Of a stretch of 64,000 nt of DNA, positions 15,018 through 22,148 are shown piece after piece. Within the stretch, counting starts at the first letter, position 1; every line of letters starts with the position of its first letter. A model generated the notes under the pieces. That model worked only from the letters and a program-made list of their open reading frames with translations, was not told where the DNA came from and searched no databases. The position numbers and the translations under genes were made by a program. The DNA is from Streptomyces asoensis (GTDB taxonomy: Bacteria; Actinomycetota; Actinomycetes; Streptomycetales; Streptomycetaceae), in contig NZ_CP049838.1 of NCBI RefSeq assembly GCF_013085465.1, positions 8,990,001-9,054,000 on the forward strand, written 5' to 3'.

Positions 15018-17165
15018 TCACGCGTCACCCCGCGCCCGCAGCAACAGCAGCGCCACGTCGTCCATCCGCTCGTCCGCGGCGGCGTAGTGTCCCACCAGCT
15101 CGTCGGCCAGCTCCGCCAGCGGACGGTCCCCGGCCTCGCCGAGCCGCCGCCCCAGGTCGGCGATCGCGTCCTCGATGTCCACCCCCGGCGTCTCGATGAG
15201 CCCGTCGGTGTAGAGGGCGAGGACACAGCCGTCGGTCAGCTCGACCTCCGTCGTCGGATATGTCGCCGAGGCGTCGATGCCCAGCAGCGGACCGCCCGCG
15301 AGGTCGAGAACCCGCACCCGGCCGTCCGGCCGGCGCAGCAGCGGCGGGGGATGCCCGGCCCGGGCCATGACGGCCCGCCCCCGGGCCGGATCCAGCCACA
15401 GATAGAGACAACTCGCGAACAGGTCGGAGCCGAGGTCGATCAGCAGCCGGTTGGTGCTGCGCATGACCTCCGCCGGCTCCTGCCCCACCGTCGTGTACGC
15501 ACGGACGGCGGTGCGGATCTGGCCCATCAGCCCGGCCGCGGTCACGTTGTGCCCCTGCACGTCACCGATCACGGCCGCCGCGTGCGGGTGCGAGGGCACC
15601 AGGTCGTAGAAGTCCCCGCCGATCTCCATGCCCCGGGTGGCGGGCAGATAGCGGGCGGTCGCCTCGATCCCGGCCAGCGTCGGCAGCGAGTGCGGCAGCA
15701 GCGCCGCCTGAAGCCCGTGCGCCAGCTGGTGTTTGACGTCGTAGAGCAGGGCGCGGTCCAGAGCCTGCGCGATCAGCCCGGCGAGGCTGGTCAGCACCGC
15801 ACGCTCGTGGGTGGAGAACGCACGCGGTTCGGCGTAGGCCAGCACACAGGCTCCCACCGGGCGGCCGGAGGCGATCAACGGCAGGAAGGCCCAGGCGGCG
15901 AAGCCGTCGGGGGAGGAGCGCCGGGCCGGGTACAGGCGCTCCAGATGCTCCCGGGAGTCGAAGAACGCCGGGACGCCGTGCGCGACCGCGTGCGCGCCCG
16001 GCGTCGGGGAGGAAAGCGGCGTCCGGTCGAACCGCTCCACGACATGCGGGTCGGGGTACCCGTGGTGCCCGAGCACGTGCAGCCGCCCGGCCCGTGCGCC
16101 GAGCAGCGCCAGCGCCTGACTGCCCACCGCCGGCGCGATCTCGTCCGCCACCAGCCCCACCACGTCCTGCACGCTCACCGTCTCGGTGAGCGCTCCGGCC
16201 ATGCTCAGCGCCTGTGACATCGACACCAGCCGGGTCGGCGCGTCCTCCGAGCGGGGACCGGTCGGGCTCATCTCCGACACCGCCCGGGCCCGGCTGATCC
16301 GCACGCTGATCCCGGTGGTACTCGGATACAGCCGGAACGACAGCCACTGCGAGGGCGGGCGCAGCGCCACGAACGAGGTGGCCTCCTGGCTGAGCAGCGC
16401 GGCCCGGTAGCGCTCCTCGTACAGGGGATCGTTCAGCCAGGGAACCGCAGCCCACAGCTGCGAACCGAGCAGCCCGCCCACCGGGACGCCGAGCAGCTCG
16501 GAGGCCGCCTCGTTCGCGAAGCCGATCCGTCCGCTCACGTCGAGCGAGCACATTCCGTACGGCAGCCGCGACACCATCCGTGCCGCCTCGATCGTGCCGA
16601 GCGTGTCGGCGACACCGCCCAGCCGGCCCGCGTCCAGCAGATCGGTCTCGGCCCGCACCGAACGGTTCTTCGACGCGGCGCGCTCCAGTCGCAGCGCGAG
16701 CCGCTCGCAGGCCGCCGTCAGCTCCTGGCGCTCCCGGTCGGCGAGCTCCGGCGGGTGCGAGCCGGGCCAGGTGACGAAGACCGCGCCGTACACCCGGGTC
16801 GCGGTCAGCACCGGCAGCGCGGCCAGCGCGAAGGGATAGGGCAGCACGACGGCGATCCGCGGATAGCGGCGGGCCATGTCCTCCGCCCCGCCCACCCACA
16901 CCAGCCGCCGTTCGCGCACCGCCTCGGCAACCGGGATCGGCGCGCTCAGACCCACCCGCTCCCAGGGCGCCGCGAAGGACCGGGGCAGCCCCGCCATCAC
17001 CGCCATCTCCAGCACCGACTCGTCGACGGGAAGCAGGTAGACGGCACCGGAGTGCGCCCCGACGGCGTCCATCATCGACGTCAGTGCCAGGGAGAGCACC
17101 GGCTGGCCGACCGGCGCCCATACGGCCGCGGGCGCCTGACCGGACGACATCTGCCCGTCCGACAC
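15018..17165 (-). CDS. Multidomain GAF/PAS/SpoIIE-type PP2C phosphatase
   Basis: Predicted cytoplasmic sensor phosphatase, 715 aa. Order: GAF (about 15-165), PAS (about 200-300, with SLDVSGRIGFANEAASELLG), second GAF (about 315-475), and a C-terminal SpoIIE/PP2C phosphatase (about 480-715). Metal-binding and catalytic Asp stretches are visible as GGDFYDLVP, VIGDVQGHN, LALYTDGLIE and RMDDVALLLL. Such proteins dephosphorylate anti-anti-sigma factors in partner-switching cascades; no sigma/anti-sigma gene is adjacent. The GTG at 17165 has AGGAGG upstream; a TTG at 17210 is less likely. It borders the ram cluster on the ramR side and is divergent from ramR. Confidence 0.9.
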   Translation of the reverse strand: MSDGQMSSGQAPAAVWAPVGQPVLSLALTSMMDAVGAHSGAVYLLPVDESVLEMAVMAGLPRSFAAPWERVGLSAPIPVAEAVRERRLVWVGGAEDMARRYPRIAVVLPYPFALAALPVLTATRVYGAVFVTWPGSHPPELADRERQELTAACERLALRLERAASKNRSVRAETDLLDAGRLGGVADTLGTIEAARMVSRLPYGMCSLDVSGRIGFANEAASELLGVPVGGLLGSQLWAAVPWLNDPLYEERYRAALLSQEATSFVALRPPSQWLSFRLYPSTTGISVRISRARAVSEMSPTGPRSEDAPTRLVSMSQALSMAGALTETVSVQDVVGLVADEIAPAVGSQALALLGARAGRLHVLGHHGYPDPHVVERFDRTPLSSPTPGAHAVAHGVPAFFDSREHLERLYPARRSSPDGFAAWAFLPLIASGRPVGACVLAYAEPRAFSTHERAVLTSLAGLIAQALDRALLYDVKHQLAHGLQAALLPHSLPTLAGIEATARYLPATRGMEIGGDFYDLVPSHPHAAAVIGDVQGHNVTAAGLMGQIRTAVRAYTTVGQEPAEVMRSTNRLLIDLGSDLFASCLYLWLDPARGRAVMARAGHPPPLLRRPDGRVRVLDLAGGPLLGIDASATYPTTEVELTDGCVLALYTDGLIETPGVDIEDAIADLGRRLGEAGDRPLAELADELVGHYAAADERMDDVALLLLRARGDA

Positions 17166-17478
17166 GGCGACCACCTCCTCGCCCGGCGCCGCGCGAGCCT
17201 CAGGGTCCAAATCTGCCCCCTGGCGGCCCGGCGCGCACGGCGAGCGACGCGCCCGCCGAAGGCTGCCCCGTACCCCGTCGGACCACCCTCATGCCCCCTC
17301 GGCCGAAGCGCGCGGCGGCGTACGGGCGCCCCGCGTGCGCCCCCGCGCAACCCGATGGCCGGATCTTCGCGCTGAGAAACGGTCCCGGAGCCGAAGAATG
17401 GGCACGCGTTCCACACCACGGACAACAGCACGAACAACACCACGGAACCGGCGTACGGCGAGAGCTGAAGGGGCGGCA

Positions 17479-18087
17479 GTGATCCGCGTACTACTGGTGC
17501 ACGACGCGTGTCTGGTCAGATCGGTCCTCGCACAGTGGCTGTCCCGGGAACCCGATCTTCGGGTGGAGGACGTCCCGTGGCGCAGCGCGGCGGGCCGCGT
17601 CGGGGCGGTGCGTCCGGACGTGTGTGCGGCGGACCTCGACTGCTCCGACGCCTACGGCCTCCCGCCGCTGGGCGACTTGTGCCCGCGGGGTGGCGGCCTG
17701 GTGCCGCCGCGTCTGCTGGTGCTCGCCAGCGCGAACCGGCCGGGCCTGCTGAAACGGGCCCTGGAGGCGGGGGCGCTCGGCTATGTCGACAAGGCGGGCA
17801 CACCGGAGCAGCTGCTGCGCGGCATCCGGAAGGTTGCCCAGGGGGAACGTTTCGTCAATGACTCGCTGGGCTTCGGCTTCCTCAAGGCCGCCGAGATGCC
17901 GCTGACCCGTCGGGAGCTGAGCGTGTTAACCCTCGCCGCCGAGGGCGCCTCCGTCGCGGAGATCGCCGGGAACCTGCATCTGTCCCACGGGACCGTGCGC
18001 AACTACATGGCGGCGATCACCCGCAAGACCGGCGCCCGCAACCGGGTCGACGCCATCCGTATCTCCCAGGGGCAGGGCTGGCTGTGA
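17479..18087 (+). CDS. ramR: RamR-like LuxR-type response regulator of the SapB cluster
   Basis: DNA-binding activator, 202 aa, predicted to switch on ramCSAB. The receiver domain (about 1-120) is atypical: the acidic pair after strand 1 is HD rather than DD (VLLVHDACLV), the switch Thr/Ser after strand 4 is Ala (LLVLASAN), while the acceptor-like Asp (CAADLD) and Lys (VDKAG) remain. The C-terminal LuxR helix-turn-helix is LTRRELSVLTLAAEG...SVAEIAGNLHLSHGTVRNY. GTG start with GAAGGGG upstream. Codon 150 is TTA (17926-17928), implying dependence on the bldA tRNA. Convergent with ramB, whose open frame covers the last 162 bases of this gene. Assignment rests on cluster context and domain type. 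Confidence 0.85.
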   Translation: MIRVLLVHDACLVRSVLAQWLSREPDLRVEDVPWRSAAGRVGAVRPDVCAADLDCSDAYGLPPLGDLCPRGGGLVPPRLLVLASANRPGLLKRALEAGALGYVDKAGTPEQLLRGIRKVAQGERFVNDSLGFGFLKAAEMPLTRRELSVLTLAAEGASVAEIAGNLHLSHGTVRNYMAAITRKTGARNRVDAIRISQGQGWL

Positions 18088-20082
18088 GCCGTCCGCCGTT
18101 CCTTCTGCTTCCCCTGCTTCCCCTGCTTCCGCCGCTTCCCCTGTTTCCTCCGCTCCTTCCCAGCCGCCGACGAGATCGCGGTACAGGGAAGAGCGTCGCA
18201 CCACCTCGTCGTGGGTGCCGTACGTGGTCCGCGGCCCGTCCATGACCAGCACCCGGCCGGCGCGCCTGGCCGAGCTGATGCGGTGGGCGACGACGACCAG
18301 GGTGCCGCCCGGCCGGGCGGCGAAGGCGCGCTCGGCGCGGGCCTCCGCCTCCTGGTCCAGGTGGCTGGTCGCCTCGTCGAGGAGGGCGAGCGGGGCGTGC
18401 GACAGGTACGCGCGCGTGAGGGCGATCAACTGGCGTTCGCCGGCCGACAGCGCCGCCGGATCCACCCTCGCCGCCGGTCCGCCCAGCGCGTCGAGCAGCG
18501 GGGTCAGGCCGACCGCCTCGGCCGCCGCGAGCAGTTCCGCCGCGGGCACGGGGTCCGGCCGCAGGTGCGTGAGGTTCTCGCCGAGGGTGTCGCTGAACAC
18601 GTACGCCTCCTGCGGGATGAGCACGCGCCGAGCGGCCGCGTCGCTGCCCGGCACCGGCCGACCGCAGATCCGCATCTCCCCGCGCACCGGCTCCAGCAGC
18701 CCGGCGATCAGCCCGGTCAGCGTGGACTTCCCGACCCCGCTCGGACCCACGACGGCCAGATGCGCCCCGGTGGGCAGGGTGAGCGTGAGGCCGTCGACGA
18801 CAGGTGCGGAGGCGGGACCGTAGGCGAAGGTGAGGGAGGTCAGGGAGAGCGCGGGGGGTGCGGGGCTCGGCGGGGCCACCGGAGGGGCGGACCGTCGGGG
18901 TGGGGCCTGCGGGGTTGCGCTCGGCCGGGGACGCTCGGTGGACGGGTGGTGGCCGGTGGACGGGTCGTGGCCGGTGAGCTGGCAGGGGGCGGCGGACGAG
19001 TGGTCTGGTGCTTCACGGGGCCGGGGCAGGGTCGGGTCGGTGCTTGCCGGTCGCCGTGTGGCGGGCGGTCGCTGGGGGCCGGGCGGTCGGTGGTGCCGCG
19101 TCGCCGGCCGGTCCGCGCCGTCGGCCGGGAGTTCCGGTGTCTCGCCGCGTGGGGCCAGCCGCCGCAGGACGACCGTCAGACGGGAGCCGCTCGTGCCCAG
19201 GCCGTGGACCAGGGCGGTCAGGGCCGGGAGCAGGGACTGGGTGACATAGGCGAGGGCGCCGACGAGAGCGCCGGGGGTCACGCCGTGGTCCAGCAGCCAG
19301 GGAGCGCCGGCCAGCAGCAGGACCAGCGGCAGATGACCGCCGAGCGCCAGGCATGCCACGCGGGCCACGCCCCAGTGGGCCAGGGCGCGGGCCGCGCGCA
19401 GCTCGGCGTCGACGAGTGCGCCGGTGTCCAGGGCGATCCGGTCCTCCGCGCCGGCCGCCGTGACGTCCCTGAGCCCCGGGCAGACGACGCCGAGGTGCCC
19501 CGCCAGAGCCTCGTCGGCGGCGAGGAACGCCTCCTGCCGTCGTGCCAGCGGCCGCAGGGTCACCGCGAACAGGCACACGCCGGCGGCGAGCGGCGGCACG
19601 ACCACCAGCAGGAGCCGCGGCGCGAGCGCGCACAGGCCGACCAGAGCGCCGGCGGACGTGAACACGAACGAGCGCGAGACCATCACCAGGCCCGCGGAGC
19701 TGTCCCGCGCGATCTCCACCTGCTGGGTGAGCCCGGACAGCGCGCCGCCGTCCGCCTCCCGCACGCCCCGCCGCACCACCCGGGTGACCAGCCGGTCCCG
19801 CAGCGGTTCCACCAGCGCGGCGACCGCCCCGTACACCCGCCCGGTCCCGTACGCGCCCACGAGCACCCCGAGCCCGGCCACCGCGAGCCACCGCAGCCCC
19901 ACCCCGGACCGCCCGGCCAGGAACCCGTCGTCCAGCGCCCGCGCCAAGGCGTATCCGAGCAGGAAGGTCTGCCCGGTCTCCAGCACCGACCAGCCCAGCA
20001 GCCGACCCAGGGCCCGCCGACGGCCCAGCAGAAAGCGGAGCCCCCTGGCCCCGAGCCCGTCCGCGTCGGACGCCCGACTCAC
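17926..20082 (-). CDS. ramB: RamB-like ABC transporter of the SapB-type lanthipeptide cluster
   Basis: Second half of a predicted heterodimeric exporter, 718 aa by the open frame. Membrane domain about 30-315; nucleotide-binding domain about 410-650 with Walker A GPSGVGKST, signature LSAGERQL, Walker B LALLDEATSHLD and H-loop VVAHRIS. A very long Pro/Arg/Ser/Thr-rich linker of about 90 residues (about 318-408) separates them, which is unusual. After the normal end (YRDLVGGWE) no stop occurs; the frame continues through a Glu/Ala/Gly repeat and then antisense to ramR until TAA at 17926-17928. The real C-terminus may therefore be about 70 residues longer than in relatives. GTG start overlaps the ramA stop by 4 bp. 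Confidence 0.85.
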   Translation of the reverse strand: MSRASDADGLGARGLRFLLGRRRALGRLLGWSVLETGQTFLLGYALARALDDGFLAGRSGVGLRWLAVAGLGVLVGAYGTGRVYGAVAALVEPLRDRLVTRVVRRGVREADGGALSGLTQQVEIARDSSAGLVMVSRSFVFTSAGALVGLCALAPRLLLVVVPPLAAGVCLFAVTLRPLARRQEAFLAADEALAGHLGVVCPGLRDVTAAGAEDRIALDTGALVDAELRAARALAHWGVARVACLALGGHLPLVLLLAGAPWLLDHGVTPGALVGALAYVTQSLLPALTALVHGLGTSGSRLTVVLRRLAPRGETPELPADGADRPATRHHRPPGPQRPPATRRPASTDPTLPRPREAPDHSSAAPCQLTGHDPSTGHHPSTERPRPSATPQAPPRRSAPPVAPPSPAPPALSLTSLTFAYGPASAPVVDGLTLTLPTGAHLAVVGPSGVGKSTLTGLIAGLLEPVRGEMRICGRPVPGSDAAARRVLIPQEAYVFSDTLGENLTHLRPDPVPAAELLAAAEAVGLTPLLDALGGPAARVDPAALSAGERQLIALTRAYLSHAPLALLDEATSHLDQEAEARAERAFAARPGGTLVVVAHRISSARRAGRVLVMDGPRTTYGTHDEVVRRSSLYRDLVGGWEGAEETGEAAEAGEAGEAEGTADGSQPALPLGDTDGVDPVAGAGLAGDRRHVVAHGPVGQMQVPGDLRDGGALGGEG
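18088..18160. repeat. Short pyrimidine-rich 9-bp repeat between ramR and the ramB body
   Basis: Several imperfect copies of a 9-base unit resembling TTCCCCTGC follow the ramR stop. On the minus strand they encode the Gly-Glu-Ala-rich stretch of the ramB C-terminal extension. Confidence 0.7.
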
Positions 20083-21833
20083 CGCGGTGCCTCCGGGCCG
20101 GCCTCGGCCTCCGTCCGCGCACCGGCCTGGGCATCGGCGCCGGCTTTTTCAGCCGTCCCGAACACCGCCCGGTACCCCGCCGTCCGCCACAGTTGCTCAT
20201 GCGTCCCCACCGCCCGCACCCGGCCCCCGTCCAGCCAGGCCACCGTGTCGGCGCGGGCGGCCGTGGAGGCGCGGTGGGCGACCACGAGGCGGGTGGCGGT
20301 CGTGGTGCGGCCGAACACGGACCGGGTGACCTGACGTTCGGTGATCGTGTCGAGGCTGGAGAGGGCGTCGTCGAGGATGAGGAGCCGGCCGCCGTGGGCG
20401 AAGGCGCGGGCCAGGCCGAGACGTTGGGCCTCGCCGCCGGAGTGCGGGGCGTCCGCGCAGGGCGTGGCGTAGCCGTCGGGCAGGCGGCGGACGAAGTCGT
20501 CGGCGCAGGCCGTACGGGCGGCCTCCCGGACCCGGGCGGGGGAGGCGAGGCCGAGGGAGACGGTGTCCTCGATCGTCGTGCCCAGCAGGGCCGGGCGGTC
20601 GAAGGCCTGGGCTATCGCGGCCCGCAGCTCGGCCCGGGGGAGGGCGGGCAGCGGCACGCCGTCCAGCAGTACCTCGCCGGCGTCCGGGTCGGTGAGCCTG
20701 CCCGCCAGCGCGGCCAGGAGTGACTTGCCGGCGCCCGAGCGGCCCACCAGGGCCAGTGTCGTCCCGCCCGGTATCACCAGGTCGACGCCGTCCAGCACCG
20801 TACGGTCACCGCGGCGGGCGGTCACGCCGCGCAGTTCGAGCCGTCCCGGGCCCTCCCGTGGCAGGCGGCGGTCGCCGTAGGGGGGAGCCGGTTCCGTCAG
20901 GACCTCGCCGAGGCGGGTGGCCGCCGTCCGGGACCGGACCAGGCCGGAGAGCTGTCCGACCAGCACGCCGACGCCGGTGGCGAGCACCGCGTAGCGGGAC
21001 GCGGCGAGGACGTCGCCCGGCGACAGCCGGTGCCGGGTGAGCAGCAGGCCCGCGACGGCGACGACCGCGAGGTGCAGCAGGGGCGCCACCGCGGTCGCCT
21101 GCGCGGCGGCCCGGCCCTGGACCCGCCACATGCGCCGGCCCGCCCGGGACAGTTCGGGCAGCGGCCGCAGGATCCGTGCGGTGTCCCGGGCCGCCGTGCC
21201 CGCCGCGCGGATCGTGCGGGCCCCGCCGACCGCCTCCGTGAGCGCGGCCGCGATCCGCCCTTGTGCCCGCTGGTAGTCCGCCACGCACGCCGAGGTGTCC
21301 CGGGCGAGGGACCGCAGCAGGAGCGTCAGGACCGGCGCACCGGTCAGGAGGACGACCGCGAGCCACGGATCGATGAGGGCCAGCGCCGCCACGGCGCCGA
21401 CCGGCCCGGCGAGCGCGGCCAGCAGCGCGGCGCGGGCGCCGGGCGCCGTACCGGCCTGGGCGGCGCTGCCGACGACCCGCGCGACGAGGTCCCCGGCGCC
21501 GAAACGGGCCGTGGCGCGCGGGCCCACGGCCAGGACGTGGCCGGTGACCCGGCGGCGCAGGAAGGCGGTGGTCCGGGCGTCGAGAGTGCCGCCGAGGACC
21601 GTCTCGCACGCGTCGAACAGGGTCAGCAGCAGGGCGAGGGCCGCGCAGCACAGCACCCAGCGGGTCGCGGGGGAGTGGGTGAGCAGCAGGTCCAGGGCCC
21701 GGCCGAGGGCCGCGGGCAGCAGCAGCGCGGCGCCGGTCGCCGCCACGCTCACCAGACCCAGGGCCACGCAGCGGGGTCCGCTGTGCCGGGTGGCCGCGCC
21801 GAGCAGCTCACCGGTCGTCCGGTCCATCGGCAT
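20079..21833 (-). CDS. ramA: RamA-like ABC transporter of the SapB-type lanthipeptide cluster
   Basis: First exporter half, 584 aa: six membrane helices (about 15-300) and a nucleotide-binding domain (about 335-560). Walker A reads GRSGAGKSL, the signature is HSGGEAQRLGLARAF and the H-loop VVAHRAS. Walker B ends LLILDDALSSLD, so the catalytic Glu is replaced by Asp. This is the degenerate site typical of heterodimeric exporters, in which the partner (RamB, with LLDEATS) holds the active one. No peptidase domain, consistent with class III lanthipeptides. ATG 21833, or ATG 21827 two codons later. Overlaps ramB by GTGA; follows ramS by 109 bp containing a hairpin. Confidence 0.88.
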   Translation of the reverse strand: MPMDRTTGELLGAATRHSGPRCVALGLVSVAATGAALLLPAALGRALDLLLTHSPATRWVLCCAALALLLTLFDACETVLGGTLDARTTAFLRRRVTGHVLAVGPRATARFGAGDLVARVVGSAAQAGTAPGARAALLAALAGPVGAVAALALIDPWLAVVLLTGAPVLTLLLRSLARDTSACVADYQRAQGRIAAALTEAVGGARTIRAAGTAARDTARILRPLPELSRAGRRMWRVQGRAAAQATAVAPLLHLAVVAVAGLLLTRHRLSPGDVLAASRYAVLATGVGVLVGQLSGLVRSRTAATRLGEVLTEPAPPYGDRRLPREGPGRLELRGVTARRGDRTVLDGVDLVIPGGTTLALVGRSGAGKSLLAALAGRLTDPDAGEVLLDGVPLPALPRAELRAAIAQAFDRPALLGTTIEDTVSLGLASPARVREAARTACADDFVRRLPDGYATPCADAPHSGGEAQRLGLARAFAHGGRLLILDDALSSLDTITERQVTRSVFGRTTTATRLVVAHRASTAARADTVAWLDGGRVRAVGTHEQLWRTAGYRAVFGTAEKAGADAQAGARTEAEAGPEAPR

Positions 21834-21876
21834 CCTGCTCCCGCACTTCCTCGGAGGTATAGGGGAGGCCGGGCCA

Positions 21877-21910
21877 CGGGCGGCCCCCTCCCTGAGGAGC
21901 GGACCGCCCG
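21877..21910. terminator. Hairpin between ramS and ramA
   Basis: Arms CGGGCGG (21877-21883) and CCGCCCG (21904-21910) with a 20-nt loop. Weak, but positioned as expected for attenuation of the exporter genes relative to the precursor gene. Confidence 0.35.
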
Positions 21911-21942
21911 GAGCCTTCAGCGTGTGGTGCGTGCCGCGCGTG

Positions 21943-22059
21943 TCAGAGACAGAGCAGAACGCTGGCCGCGCTGATGCAGGACAGCAGGCTCACGGTGCTG
22001 TTGCCGCCGCCGCTGGTGTGCTCGTCGGATTCCATCGTCTGAAGGTCGAGCAGGGCCAT
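21943..22059 (-). CDS. ramS: RamS/AmfS-like class III lanthipeptide precursor
   Basis: Tiny precursor, 38 aa, too short for routine gene finding. It begins MALLDLQTME, containing the conserved L-x-DLQ leader motif recognised by LanKC enzymes. The core carries two S-x2-S-x3-C motifs, STVSLLSC and SAASVLLC, the same spacing as in SapB and AmfS, so two lanthionine or labionin rings are predicted. The junction is Gly-rich (TSGGGN). ATG 22059 preceded by AGAGGA. It sits between ramC (upstream, same strand) and ramA, the exact ram/amf operon position. The mature product should be an amphiphilic surface-active peptide aiding aerial hyphae. Confidence 0.93.
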   Translation of the reverse strand: MALLDLQTMESDEHTSGGGNSTVSLLSCISAASVLLCL

Positions 22060-22148
22060 GGTGTGTCCTCTCATCGGTTCATCGGTTGGATGTCACGTCC
22101 CGTGGGGACGGGTTGCGTCACGACTCCGTCGGTTGGCGCGGAGCCGTG

